NCBI GenBank assembly: GCA_964036195.1
Contig: OZ038456.1
Coordinates: 15,438,001-15,502,000, forward strand
Length of the DNA stretch: 64,000 bases
Source: Sphaerolaimus hirsutus
Taxonomy: Eukaryota > Nematoda > Chromadorea > Monhysterida > Sphaerolaimidae
Reading direction: 5' to 3'
In this document: positions 1 through 12,470 of the stretch, piece after piece
Layout of the letters: each line of letters begins with the position of its first letter
Position numbering within the stretch: the first letter of the stretch is position 1
Made by a program: the position numbers and the translations under genes
Notes under the pieces: generated by a model
What the model was told of the DNA's origin: nothing
Database searches by the model: none
The model's input: the letters and a program-made list of their open reading frames with translations, nothing else

Positions 1-457
1 AGAGCGAACGAGAAAGGAATTTAGTAAAAAAGAAAATATAAAGATAGTAAGAAGGAAAATAAAAATGTGCTGTTCTTTACGCACTCGTTTACTCCAATTT
101 TTGTGCCGATAGGTGCTGCAAATTTTTGATTATACGTTTACCTACGTTTAATCTAATTCATATTTAGAAAAGTTACACGTTATCGATTCATTTTGACGAA
201 AACTTGTTACGTTCAAAATTTTGAATTCAGAAAACGTTCCCGCTTTGTATTTATTCAGATCCAGACGACGCTTGGATGGCATCATGCCAAAAAACTCAAC
301 TACACTTTGACGGGGGTTTGAATTGTGCGGGCACAATTGAATAGTTTCATTCCGTATATGCGTAAGCACGAGTCACCAAAACAGAGTTCTACGGGTTGGA
401 TACAGCGTGCATGATATGACATCATGCAACTCATTGTATAGTATCATGTCTGCCGAG

Positions 458-1350
458 TAGTGATGTAAAAAGCGCCAGACTAAAAGCGCCATGGCGCTTT
501 TGGATTGATGGCGTCAAGCGCCAATGGCGCCACAGTAAAATGGCGCCAAGCGCCAAAAGCGCCATGGCGCTTTTTAGAGCATGAGCGCCAAGCGCCAATG
601 GCGCCAGGAGGCTATGGCGCCAAGCGCCAATGGCGCCAGCGCCAAAGTGATTCTCGTTTTATGACGTAGGCGCAGTTCCCGTAAATATCAGTTTTATCAC
701 TTTACAAGACTTCTATCATCTCCCAAAACACAATAATAGCTGAATGAAAGCCAACTAGATCACTTACTTAACACTAGGGGTAGGAATGACACCTGGTGGC
801 AGTCTCGCACCCTGTAAGGTGTAACGTAAAGTGTCAAATGTCATGTAAAATGCCAATTAAAATAATAATAAAACATTTTATCATTGAACTTTTGACGTTT
901 TGCATGACATATGACAAATTTCTATGGCATTTTGCGTGACATTTAACAAATTTGTATAAATTTTGCTTTATTTTATTTAGCTGTCATCGGTCCAAATGGG
1001 TTTGATATGGTGTGTGCAAAAGATCATCATGCACACTTTATTTGACTGTTTCATAAGAATAATTCTATAGTGAAAAGACAAGTTTATATGATTTCATGCG
1101 TCAGTTATCGTAACACAATTTGTATTTTCTGGCGCTTTTTTGGCGCTTTGAAAAAGGCTAGCGCCAAGCGCCAATGGCGCCACCGGAAAATAGCGCCAAG
1201 CGCCAAAAGCGCCATGGCGCCTTTTGGAAGCTCGGCGCCAAGCGCCAATGGCGCCAGAAGCATTTTAGCGCCAAGCGCCAAAAGCGCCATGGCGCTTTTT
1301 GCTTTGGCGCTAGCGCCAGGCGCCAGCGCCATGGCGATTTTACATCACTA
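458..1350. mobile_element. hAT-like MITE rich in GGCGCC, with 8-bp target duplication
   Basis: The termini are TAGTGATGTAAAA and its reverse complement. The direct repeat CTGCCGAG flanks both sides (450-457 and 1351-1358). Both ends carry dense GGCGCCATGGCGC-type palindromes. The 8-bp duplication points to the hAT superfamily. It sits inside a sequence resembling another repeat family (GCCGAGTATAC). Confidence 0.8.
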
Positions 1351-1734
1351 CTGCCGAGTATACATTCAATTTTAAGGGGGGTATTTCGTCAGCCATTTAT
1401 TTCCTCAGCCAAATTTTAGGGGGGGAGTTCGCCGGGGGGGGGGGGTAATCCAAGGGGGGTTAACTCGAAGTAATACGGTAGGTATATAACCATGTGTATA
1501 TCTCAAAATAGCGAGTTTAAGATGAAAATTGACAAAATGGAACAAGAATAAACCATTTTGAGAGAAAATTTGGGGAAAATCTCAATAAAATAGAATTAAA
1601 AAAATGAAATTGACAAAACAATTTCCCGTCATTTTCGCCAATTTTTTCCTCAATTTGCCTTTGCGCTTTTACTTCGCCTTTGCCATTTCACTTCTCACTT
1701 CTCATTTTGTGGAACTGGCCCAGGTCTACAGGGG

Positions 1735-1812
1735 TTCTGATGGAAAAGCGCCATGGCGCTGGCGCTTGGCGCTATTTTGCTGTGGCGCCATTGGCGCTTG
1801 CCGGAACGGTAT
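1735..1812. repeat. GGCGCC palindrome repeat, partial copy
   Basis: GATGGAAAAGCGCCATGGCGC followed by GGCGCC palindromes, as at the ends of the element at 458-1350. Only one arm is visible. Confidence 0.55.
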
Positions 1813-2439
1813 TTAGCTTTCAATAGAACGGCACCTCCAATTGACAAAAACAATGGAACGGCGCTCTTCTATTACAAGAAATAGATAGGGTATTAGTTAA
1901 TAAGACACCCCCTCAGGAAGGATGTTAAACTTCTTTGAAAGGCAAAACGTGCCCACACAGCTAAAACAACCAAACACCCGAAAACAAGCTCTTAATTACA
2001 TTTTTTCTGCAGCAATTTTGTTCCGTCGTTTTCTAGAAGTCCATGACATGTTGCCTAGCAAATTTTCGTCCTGTCAATATCATAAAAATAGTTATATATA
2101 TGCGGTTTCACATTCACAACAGCGACTGTCATATATAGGTAGGTAAATATGCGAAGAACATAATTAGTGAAAACAAGATCTGACTGTGGCAGAGAGCTAT
2201 TGATGTAAACCGCGCCTAGCTTTCCAAAAGTGACCGATTTTGAGGAGAAAAAAATAATTAAATATAATCTCAGAAAATCTCTCTAAAATTAAAATATAAT
2301 TAAATCTCTCATGTCATTTAGAAAATATAATTAAATCTCTGAAAAAATCTTAAACGCTTAAAAAAATAAAAAATTCTCCCTGCTGGAATAATCATTTTAT
2401 TTGATATTTCAAGGTGTCTGGACAACACAGAGTGAACAC

Positions 2440-2643
2440 CATATTTCCTCGAATTACCCGCCGCCGCCGGGTGTTTTTATTTTTTCAGAATGTAAGTTTT
2501 GAGGGGGGGTTAAACGAGGGGGGTTATTATTTAGCGGGGTATTTCGAGGGTGCCATTTCGAGGGGGGGGGGGGTATTTTGAGGGGGGGGGGTATTTCGAG
2601 GGGGGGGGTTATTTCGAGGGGGAGCTATTTTGAGGAAATACGG
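2440..2643. repeat. G-run inverted-repeat element (CCGTATTTC family)
   Basis: Starts with ATATTTCCTCGAATTACC and ends with GAGGAAATACGGTA. Between lie repeated GGGGGTATTTCGAGG units. One of at least ten such copies in the window. Confidence 0.6.
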
Positions 2644-3234
2644 TATGTATTCAATAAGCTCCTATGTGTTGCCTAAACAGTTTTATTTAAAATTACAAAC
2701 AACGAAAACAACAATATAATTTTCGAATAGAGTCACGTGCAATGGTCAAATGTCACAAATGTTACTTATGTCGCCATTTTTTGTCATTTCAGTTTTCACA
2801 CAAGTCACGGTGAGAAGTAGTGTGTGTATTTAGGCACAATAAAAACTAAATAGAGTTTTTCAATTTTTTGAGTTTCTGTGTTATTTTACTGTGTAAAACA
2901 AAAACACAGAAACTCAATGAGTTTGTGTTTAATCTTTTTTCCATCGTTGATTGTAACTATCCACATACCTAACGCTATGCTTTCTGTTTTATCCCTATCA
3001 TATTTTTCTAAATCATCAACAAGTACAGCGAACTAGCCCCAAGGGGTTGTTTATCTGCCAGCAAAATTTTCGCGAGTGTTAGCGAATAAATGACACCTGT
3101 TCTTTGGCTCCCGGTGCCATTATGTTTTTGAAATCACGGCACCATTTTTTAATCCCCCAATATGGCACCGTTAAATTGCCCCCAGTTGCGAAATACAGTA
3201 CAGCGCATGTATTAGGTATGAATGTAAAATGTAG

Positions 3235-3678
3235 TACCGTATTTCTTCTAATAGAAGGGCGGGTCTCCAATATAAGGGCGTCTCCAATAGAAGGTACACT
3301 TTTTCGACTTAATTTTGACCACGAAATAAATAGAAGGGCGGTCTCCAATGGAACAAAGTGCTGGAATTGTGCCAAATGCATGAAAAAATTAAAAATATCC
3401 GCGGACACTGTACTTGAGTGGCTTTTGTCCATTGATTTGGTGCTTTTTTAACATAAAATGTTGATTGAACTTTACAAATCATCATTATATGAACTGTCTC
3501 TGACGTAACACTTTGAAATAACTGCAGTTATGGCGAAAAAATAGAAGGGCGGTCTCCAATAGAATGGCGTCTCCAATAGAATGGCGTCTCCAATAGAAGG
3601 GCGTCTCCAATAGAAGGGCGGGTAAAAAAGTTGATGAAAAAAATAGTAGGGCGCCCTTCTATTAGAAGAAATACGGTA
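3235..3678. mobile_element. Inverted-repeat element with GAAGGGCG units
   Basis: Ends TACCGTATTTCTTCTAATAG and its reverse complement, about 444 bases. The interior has repeated AGAAGGGCGTCTCCAAT units near both ends. The ORF readings inside it on both strands look spurious. Confidence 0.75.
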
Positions 3679-4130
3679 ATTTAAAATTTAGATTAAATGT
3701 ACCTAATTTAAAATGCTGATGAAGCTCAATGTACCTGGGGCTTTGGCAGGTGCCAAATGAATCACCAATGAAATGCAAATTTTTATGCAGAGTCGGAAAG
3801 TTATCAATATTCCAGACACAGAGCCGCAGATATTTAACTGAAATTGTGCTAAAAATGAGAAAAATGCCAACATGTGGACGGGTGATTTTGTTTTCCGTCC
3901 CGTTTTGAACGCTGCTCACTTGCGCTTGGGTACGTTCTTTGACGCTGGCCCCGCCTTAACGGTAAAATAATTGAGAGGTCGATGGCAGTTTCAAAGGCCC
4001 TAGACACACTCTAGCCGAAAATGATACCAAATGTCAACTGGTTCGCGGGGGAAGAAAGGGGTGAAAAATTGCTAAGTGGGCGAAAAATAGCAGTAAGCAC
4101 ATATAGTACTATATAAATAGCTGAAAAAAG

Positions 4131-4250
4131 GTACCGTATTTCCTCGAAATAACCCCGGGGGGTGACTGTTTCATAGTGGTCCCAAGAGGGGGGGGGGGTT
4201 AAACGAGTGGGGGTATTTCGAGGGGGGGGGTTATTATTTCGCCAGAATTT
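4131..4250. repeat. G-run element copy (CCGTATTTC family)
   Basis: Begins TACCGTATTTCCTCGAAATA, then G-rich GTATTTCGAGG units. The far end is not clearly paired; it abuts the hAT-like element at 4320. Confidence 0.5.
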
Positions 4251-4319
4251 TTTTCAAATCCTAGTACAAAATCGTCGTTTGTGATGTACACTGGGGTAGA
4301 AAAATGCATCAGTAACTGA

Positions 4320-4761
4320 CAGGGACGTATCCAGGATTTTGGAGCGGGGGGCTGCTTGTTTACGGGGGCCGGCGAACGGGGGGGCTCAGCCCCCCCCCTA
4401 AATTTTTTTCCCTATATGGGGACGGAAAGGCGTTTTGGCGCTAGCGCCATACAAAGGCGCCACGCCATGGCGCTATTGGCGCTGGCGCCAGCGCCAGGAA
4501 CCGCTTTATATGTATGTAAATATGCATACATATACAGCGAAAGTCGCAAAAATGTGTTCATTTCCAAAACTATTGGTTTACAGGGATCGATCCGCTGAAA
4601 ATACAATGCATGGGGAAGAAATTGCGCGCTTGCGCGCAAAATTTTTAAGAAACATCGAAAGATATATAGGAAAAAGTCGCATTTTCCGGGACTTTTTAGG
4701 TCTCACCCCGGGAGGGGGGGCTGCAACCCCCCCCCCCCGCCCCCCCCTGGATACGTCCTTG
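4320..4761 (+). mobile_element. hAT-like MITE, CAGGGACGTA family, copy 1
   Basis: The left end is CAGGGACGTATCCAGGATTT and the right end is CTGGATACGTCCTTG. The flanking 8-mers GTAACTGA and ATAACTGA match at 7 of 8 positions. It has poly-G/poly-C arms, a GGCGCC palindrome and TTGCGCGCTTGCGCGCAA inside. Confidence 0.82.
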
Positions 4762-4904
4762 ATAACTGACATGTTTAGACTCCTGAAGACTAATAGTAGT
4801 ACGTAGATGGTATACACACTGTTCTAACGTGATTACGACATTGTTTTAACGTGTGTTCTGCACTACGCAGAACACAAACTGCAGTATTTGTCATGTACGT
4901 TCTC

Positions 4905-4996
4905 TTTACACTCAATCTGGGGGGTATTTCGAGGGGGGGGGTGATTGTTTCATAGTGGTCTCGAGAGGGGGGGGGGTATTTCGAGGAAATACGGTA
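4905..4996. repeat. G-run element copy (CCGTATTTC family)
   Basis: GGGGGTATTTCGAGG units ending in GAGGAAATACGGTA. Confidence 0.5.
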
Positions 4997-5099
4997 GTTA
5001 AACACACGAACCAGTGATTTTGGAGGTAAAAATGTATAAAAACGTACGAAGAATAGCGATTTTGTGCGAAAATTGGGGTATAGTTTCTCAAAAATCGCT

Positions 5100-5275
5100 C
5101 CATATAGGTATTGAGATAGATGGGCGATTTAGGGGAGGGGGTTTAGGGGATAGTAGCCCAAAATTTTGCCCCCGGGATAGATAGATAGCTGAGAAGCCTC
5201 CGGGATAGATAGATAGCTGGGCGGTTGGGGGGGGGGGTAACCCCCCCCTTTCCTACCCCTAATTGCAGTATGCGC
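5100..5275. repeat. GATAGATAGCTGGG repeat family copy
   Basis: Contains GGGATAGATAGATAGCTG and a poly-G/poly-C core. The same family recurs at 12230-12470, 24990-25165, 29190-29345, 39560-39970, 47940-48345 and 52450-52960. Confidence 0.55.
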
Positions 5276-5388
5276 AATAGACCTCTAGGTACCAGGCGGA
5301 CATGTATAAATGTGTATACAGTGTCACTCGTCAGTAAGCTTTGAATTGGGATCGCAAACCAGTTGACATTTGGTGTCGTTGCCAACGA

Positions 5389-6660
5389 TGTAAACTGGTG
5401 GAAAATATAAATGGGAAAATCATTTAATTGTATTTTACAAATCCCACATGCAAGCTGTTAGGCTTTTATCTTGTGTGAGGGTGCCCCCAAGTATTTACTA
5501 TATATACCCTAGGGGACACCCCCCTCAGGCCACCCTTGATGCAGAAAAAAATTTTTTCATGTTTTTTTTCTGGCAAATATAAATGGAACTTCCATACAAA
5601 TTTTTGTTCCTGATGAAACAAAAATTATTGATAAATTTTTTTCTGGATATTTGAGACCAAAAAGTTTTTTTGACATTGGTAGATTGTAATCATGTGCAAC
5701 TTTTCTACCCAGTCAGAACCCCCGGAAGCCCCACACAATGGTGGCGTTGTTGATCAAACATGAAATTTTTTTTGGAGAAAAACGTAGGTTTGAAAAAGTG
5801 AACAATCCACTATCCCAAGCTATTCATGGAGCACATGGGGGTCAGAATTGGCTTGTTTGGTGTCAGGGGCAACATATGGCTGCTCCTGGGCTCCATTTTT
5901 GCATTCAAGTATTTTTTATAACCAATGATAAAAATGGCCCTGCATAGAGGGGGCACTTGCCTGACAGCGTGTCTGGCACCTGCAGTGTCTTGACGCAAAT
6001 GACAAAATACTTGTGCCCATCCAATGTGGACACTTATTATTTGATAAAAACCTATAGGGGCTAATGGGCAATGTGCCCTGTATCTAGTGTGACTGGGATA
6101 AACAAATGTAGAGGTCATGCCCAGAAAATTGAAAATCACAGTTTTTCAATCACAACTACAATTTTGATAATCACAAAGTTTAAAATCATTGTTGTCATGT
6201 TTTTGTGGTCCATGCCTGCTTGCTGGTGGCAATTTTTGTGGGTGTGAGTGGACAAGGGGCCAAATTATACTCCCAACTTACTAGCAGTCAAAATATGGCT
6301 GTGGGAAAGCTATAAGTAATTTTTATTTTATTTGAAAAGGACCCAACACAAGTGCATTCATTGCTTGTGTTGGCAGCACAAAAAAAAATCGGCTGTGCAC
6401 TTTACTGCAGCTGTATTTTGTGTTTTTTGTAAATTCCCATTTATATTTGCCGGGAAAAAAATTGGAAAAAACATTCATCAATTTGTAGCAGCAGAACAGG
6501 GGGGTGCCAGGGGGTGCTACTTGGCATATCTGTAGGCAAATGTTGTGGGCAGCCCCAAATCAAATGGCAGCCATATTGGGCTGCACGTTTCCCTGTGAGA
6601 TAGTTATGAAAAATGTGGTACCTGATTTCCCATTTATATTTGCCACCAGTTTAGTGTGTG
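5389..6660. mobile_element. Inverted-repeat element of about 1.27 kb
   Basis: The left arm has GTAAACTGGTGGAAAATATA then AATGGGAAA; the right arm has its near reverse complement TTTCCCATTTATATTTGCCA then CCAGTTTA. Further inverted copies of the ATAAATGG motif lie inside. No transposase recognised. Confidence 0.6.
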
Positions 6661-6939
6661 TGACATTTGGGTAATACTTGGAAAATTCATCTGAAGTAAA
6701 AACTGTATCAATTTGAATCTGCATCAGTTGGTTTTCAACAGTTTCATCATTCAAAACTCAAAATGGACTCATGGAACTTGAAATTTCATTTCTAAAATCG
6801 AATAATTGATAAGGATAATGTCAAATCTTTTATGGAAATATTTACAATGTAGACTGTAGTGTTAACAATTTTCATAAAAATATGAGAACACATAGTAAAT
6901 TGAGAAATGGCTTCACAGCACAGTGGCTAATGCGTTTTT

Positions 6940-8206
6940 ACTTTTAGTCAAAAAGTACGCATACTCGAGTACCGAGTAAATACACATGCATGCTTTGAAA
7001 AAGTATCTGTACTCACTTGTACGCTCACTTTTTGAGAGTACCTATTCGAGTACAGTAGAGTAATTTTTGCAAGTACAGAAATACCTTTTAATAAAAAGCA
7101 AACACATCTTTGTTGTCCACGGTAAACGTCCATAATGCTCCCTTCTATATATTCCGGAAAAAAAGGAAAAAAATTTAATCACTTTTATGCTTTCCTGGAA
7201 AAAAATACTCGCATTTATGCTTTCTCGGTAAAAAAGTATTTTACTCTCATTTACTTGTGAGTAACGATGGCAAAAAAAGATTCGAAAATTCGAAAATATT
7301 TTCGAATTTTCGAATTTTTTCATAATTTTCGAATTTTTATTTCACCCCTGGAAAAAACACTTAAAAATCGATTTATTTTTAAAAAAATTCGAAAATTCAA
7401 AAATTCGAAAATAGTTTTTGAATTTTTCAGGGAATTCAAGGCAACAAAACGCAGTCTTAAGTTCAGCGTGCTAAATAAAGCAACAATTGATATGCGGTGG
7501 GTCTGAAAAAGTCGATGTAAAAAGTAATGATAAAAAAACCCAATGAAATGGCATCCACGGCAACATCGGCGGACCCCATCACATCCATTTAGGAATGCGC
7601 GGAGCTGCCCAAACAATTAGAACCGCGGCGCTCTACTTCCGCGGATACAGATGCCGGTCCATCGAAAAAATCTCTCGCCGGTCTTCTGACGGTATCCGCG
7701 GGAGTTCCGAGGAGCAGTCACACAAACGTTTTTTGGAAAGCATTCAGCCCCAGCGAAAATGGTGCAAACTGATTCACATAAGTGTTTCTACCATTTGTCA
7801 TGTTAAAGTGAAGTGAAATTGTCATGTCATGTTTATTTACAATGAAATTAACGTTAAAAGGGGCTCCAAACATGAAAACAGTCCAAATACTGTGTTTTAA
7901 GCTTCAAATTCAATATTTTTCTAAAAAAATTCGAAAATTGCCAAAAAAAAATTCGAAAATTCGAAAATTCGAAAATTAAGTTCGAAATTCGAAAATAAAT
8001 TTTGGAAAAAATTCGAAAATTCAATTTAGGAAAAACACTTGAAAATTTAAATACTTTTTTCTGGGAGGTTTGCCATTGTTACTTGTGAGTAAAACGAAAA
8101 AGTTAACAACTTTACTTTACGATTTCTGTACTCGGGGGGGGGGGAGTAAAAACAAAATACTTCAGGTATACGCATACTTGGAAAAAAATTCAGTACTTTT
8201 AACAAC
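6940..8206. mobile_element. ACGT-rich element interrupted by a nested insertion
   Basis: The left part has AAAAAGTACGCATACTCGAG and the right end TTAACAACTCTG, as in the element at 21136-21661. A second element is inserted at about 7263-8083. Confidence 0.55.
7265..8082. mobile_element. Nested element with TTCGAAAATTCG repeats
   Basis: Ends CGATGGCAAA and TTTGCCATTG, flanked on each side by ACTTGTGAGTAA. Both arms consist of TTCGAAAATT repeats. The middle (7440-7860) is unique and GC-richer; no protein family recognised in it. Confidence 0.6.
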
Positions 8207-8279
8207 TCTGCTATACAGTTCACAAAAGTTGATAATAAATATTTGATGGAAATTCCGATATTATAAACAAATGGCCTTT

Positions 8280-8703
8280 AAGCCGGAATTACAGCTCAGC
8301 GGCGTTTGACGTGAAATGATGACGTCGTTAAATTGATTACATCAAAATAGACAAAGGTACAGCATTGAAATTTCAATAAGATAGTTCTAGTAATTGTGAG
8401 TAATGTCCCAAAAAAAATTTTATCAGATAATCATTATTTAAGTAGTTATTAATTTAACGTCAAAATTCTTTGGTGACGTAAAATGTTTGACGTGAAATGT
8501 TGACGTAGAATGTGTAAATTTTGACGTAAAATTAATAACTTATTAAATAATAATTATTTTCTTAATTTTTTAGGACATTGCACACAATTATTAGAACTAT
8601 CAAATTCTGAAATTCCAACGCTGTACCTATGTCTATTTTGATGTAATCAATTTTATGACGTCATCATTTCACGTCAAACGCCGCTGAGCTGTAATTCCGG
8701 CTT
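8280..8703. mobile_element. Foldback MITE, about 425 bases
   Basis: The left arm starts AGCCGGAATTACAGCTCAGC and the right arm ends with its reverse complement. The arms extend well over 100 bases with scattered mismatches (TGACGTCA, TGATGTAATCAATTT). No coding capacity. Confidence 0.85.
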
Positions 8704-9577
8704 TAGCCGTAAAAAAATTGCTCGACAAATATAATTGCTCAAGAAATGAACCAACATAGGTATTTTTACGAAAAAAACACCACAGTTGATCGACGTCTGT
8801 CTACATGAATGCACTTGGTAATGAGTTTTAGGCATTTCGAACACAAACTGCTGATAAATGTCGTAGTTAAAAATAACACCGTCATCTTACTGAAAACTGA
8901 CGCTAGGTTTTTATAATTAGTTATCTAAACCTAGCGATCATAATTCAATCATGAAAATGTTATCAACATTGAAGTATTAAAAGTGTGAATTTGATATTTT
9001 TATTTTGGTCAAACGCGGCAATACAAATATTTGAATGTGTGAAATAAGCCCTTTTTAGTACTAAAATCATTTTTATTTTTTTTAATGCGAAGTTTACTGA
9101 TTTTGTGATCATGTTTTTTAGTGAATTGCCAGAGCAGAGGCATACAATACAATTCCAAGTAATTCCAATTACATTAAATTTTTTTGATACAATTAATAAG
9201 CTCTAAAAATTGCAAATATATTGGTGATGATAACTAAAACAGTCAACAGAAAAACTGCTTAATTTAGCTAAAATAATTCAAATGTCTGTCAACATTTCAA
9301 TTTCCAGCATAGCTAATCATAGAGACATGAAGAAATTTACTGCAAATGACAGCGAAAATAAAACCAGCTTTTATGTTCACTCGTAAACAGATTTGCCGTG
9401 TGACATAAGATAAGATAAATTTGTTACTTCCACCTGATTAGTTATTTTCAATTCGGTTGAATGCTGACTGAGTCGCAATTCGGTTGACAGATTGCACTCA
9501 AGCACGCATGTTTCTGAAAGGATACACTACTCATTCGAGGGGGTTTATTCAAGATCATATGATTTATATCAGTGATT

Positions 9578-9742
9578 ATGTCTGGTGCAAAAGCAACGAC
9601 CAATCGGCAACACAAATATGACAAACAGTTCAACCTGTGCACAAAGGACAAAAATGGACATGCAATTGCAATACCAGACAAGATATACTGCAAGATTCCT
9701 GTCACAGACAAATTTTTGGCAGAAATTTTCGTGGGGGATTAG
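9578..9742 (+). CDS. Small unrecognised ORF, 54 residues
   Basis: An ATG-to-TAG frame with a varied, protein-like composition (MSGAKATTNRQHKYDKQFN at the start, DKNGHAIAIPDKIYC inside). It matches nothing I know. It could be the remnant of a transposon protein or a lone exon. It lies in a stretch with few obvious repeats. Confidence 0.25.
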   Translation: MSGAKATTNRQHKYDKQFNLCTKDKNGHAIAIPDKIYCKIPVTDKFLAEIFVGD

Positions 9743-10235
9743 AGTAAAGCACCGGCTTTAGTTAGAAAAAGTAGGTAATAAATGTGATAAAGCTGGATAT
9801 ATTTGGACATATATGTAATATAGGTATTTATGTATGTAAATACATAACTACACGTACTACCCACTCCATGTGTAGCTCCGATGCAAATTGGGACCAGTTA
9901 ATACATTATGTACGGGAGGTGTCAATTCGAGGGGGTACTTCTAGGAAATACTGTATGAGGCATCCATTTCTAAATGTCGATAAGTCCAAAATTTCAATCG
10001 ATAAGTGGATAAGTCTAAAAGTCCAGTCTCGCAAAATTTTCACATTTTCTAATTTTTCTGGACATCGTGGCTTTTCTAGTTACCTGCGAACTTGCGGAAT
10101 CGGCACGTGCTTATTATTTCTCTGGTACACAGAATGTTCTTAATAATACTTCCTTAAAATAATGAGGAATGTAACCAGTTAATTATGAAATGTAGCATTT
10201 TGATGCTCCACTATGATAATTATTATCATAAATAT

Positions 10236-10580
10236 ACCGTATTTCCTCAAAATACCCCAGGGGGTTTATTTTTTCAGAGTGAGAATTTTGAGGGGGGTAT
10301 TCCGAGGGGGGGGGGGAATTCGAGGGGGGTTATTATTTCGCCATGTATAAGAGTCTACAGCCTTATATATTTAAATATGTCTATGGTATAAACCATGTTT
10401 TTAACGTGTGTTATGCATTGCCCGGGTCATAAATCGCAGATTTTGTCATTGACGTTCTCTTTACACTCATTTGGCAGGGGGGGGGGGTATTTCGAGGGGG
10501 GGGGGGTTATTTATTCATAGTGCCCATATTGAGTAGGGTATTTCGAGGGGGGGGGGGGGTATTTCGGGGTAATACGGTAG
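10236..10580. repeat. G-run inverted-repeat element (CCGTATTTC family)
   Basis: Begins TACCGTATTTCCTCAAAATA and ends GGGTAATACGGTA, with several GGGGGTATTTCGAGG units. Related pieces follow at 10666, 10880-10990, 11030-11130 and 11300-11440. Confidence 0.6.
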
Positions 10581-11784
10581 GCACTACATAACAAAATTGC
10601 ACAAATATCGCCAAGGCCGCAAATAGCGCTACCACCATTATTACGCAACAGTTTCAACACCATTTACCGTATTTCTTCTAAGAGAAGAGTGTCGTTCTAT
10701 TTTATTTTATTAAGCGGCGTTTTACACAGCCACGACAAAAACACAAAATTCTGGCATATGATCTTTCTTTTTGTGATGAAAATTGAAAATTTGTTGTGTC
10801 GGACAACTTGATCACACACGTTGCCTAGGACAAACATAAAATTTCAAGGATGATGTAATCACGCACACTAAAATTACTGTATTTCTTCGAAATGCCACCC
10901 CATGAATAAACCCCCCTCAACATATCCCCTGGTCTGAGCGAGCTGGGAAAAAAATAAACCCCCCTCGAAATATCACCGTCTGGAACGAAGTTAGATAGTG
11001 TATGCAATGCAATGTACATGATGTATACCCTAAATCCTCGAATAATACCCCAGGGGAGTTATTTTTTCCTCAGACGTTTTGGAGGGGGAGTTATTCAAGG
11101 GGGGAGTTATTCGAGGGGGGTTATTTTTTCCTCGTAAAACTTGGACTTAATTCATTGTATGGGTGCAGCCTGTAAACTCATGTAATTCAGGTATTTAATT
11201 TTCCAACAACAATTAAAAGATGTGTATACACTGCATACACATGATGTATCTGCTGTCGCTGCTCTAGGCTAATATTCTTTTGTATTTTTGTACTGTATCG
11301 TTTTCATCCAGAGGAGGGCGTTATTCAAGCGGGGGAGTTATTCGAAGGGGGAGTTATTTTTTCCTCACCTCGCAAACAGGGGGGAGTTGTTCAAGAGGGG
11401 GAGTTATTCGAGGGAGGGGGGTCTTATTCGAGGATTTGCGGTAAATTGGAGGCAATTGGCACCGCTGCTACTAGTTCATGTAGCGGAGCTATGCACGTTG
11501 ATATTTACGTCCAAATTATTAGCACTTTTACTATTTACTACGATCCTTCATAGATATTTCTGGCAAAATAATAACCCTCCCAAAATACCCCCCCAAAACT
11601 TTCACTCTGAAAAAATAAACCCCTTGCGGTATTTTGAGGTAATACGAGGTAATCTTTATCTTGTTGTCTGTCGTTGTCGGGCATTTGTTCTGGGTGGCCT
11701 CGTTAACGAGGCTGCATGGAACAAATATGCGCGACAGACAAATGCCGAAAACAATAAAAAATGTAATTGAATTGTATGATTATA

Positions 11785-12010
11785 CAGGGATGGGCATTTT
11801 CAGTTACCGCTGGAAAAACGCGATAGCTTGAGCTACGGTTGAGCTATCGCAGTGAAATTTTAGCACAATAGAGTAGACTCCATAGGACACCTATTCTGAA
11901 GTTTGCAACCCAAACGGCCACATTTTGGGTGAGTTGTGGAACACACAGTTTTTAGTGTAATTTTGTGACTTGACCCCCGTTATCTCAGGACTAATCTCGT
12001 TAGTTAATCG
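11785..12010 (+). mobile_element. Truncated copy of the CAGGGRTGGGCAT foldback element
   Basis: Begins CAGGGATGGGCATTTTCAG and matches the left arm of the complete element at 58812-59367 for about 220 bases. The right arm is missing. Confidence 0.75.
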
Positions 12011-12177
12011 ACGTTATCTCGAAATAAAGGAATCCGACACAACGAATTTTCCATTTTCATGACAAAAAGAGAATTCTAAGCTCTATAACTCTATAACTCT
12101 ATTGCAGTTCTATTTTGAGGCTGTCATTCTGTTTCACCAATCCTATTTTGCGTAGGTGCATTTCTCATTTGAACTTA

Positions 12178-12470
12178 CCGTATTAGCTCGGATTAACCCC
12201 TCGTTGAATTAACCCCCCCCCCCCTCGATAGACGATAAGGAACATGAACTAGTGATTTTGGAGGTGAAAATCTATAAAAAGTATAAAAAGATAGTGATTT
12301 TGAGCGAAAATTGGGGTATACTTTGGCAAAAATCGCTCCAGATGGGTAGATAGCTGGCCGATTTGGGGGGGGGGGTTATGGGATAGTAGCCCAAAGTTGT
12401 GTCTCCGGGATAGATAGATAGCTGGGAGATTTGGGGGGGGGGTTACCCCCCTTTCCTACTCCTGGAGCTT
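12178..12470. repeat. Mixed repeat block
   Basis: TACCGTATTAGCTCGGATTA with a poly-C tract, followed directly by a GATAGATAGCTGGG family copy with poly-G/poly-C core. Confidence 0.45.

Noticed and set aside
1070..1419. ORFs in the GGCGCC arrays on both strands
   Set aside because: They read as Ala/Gly/Arg/Ser runs in all frames and follow from the palindromic repeat.
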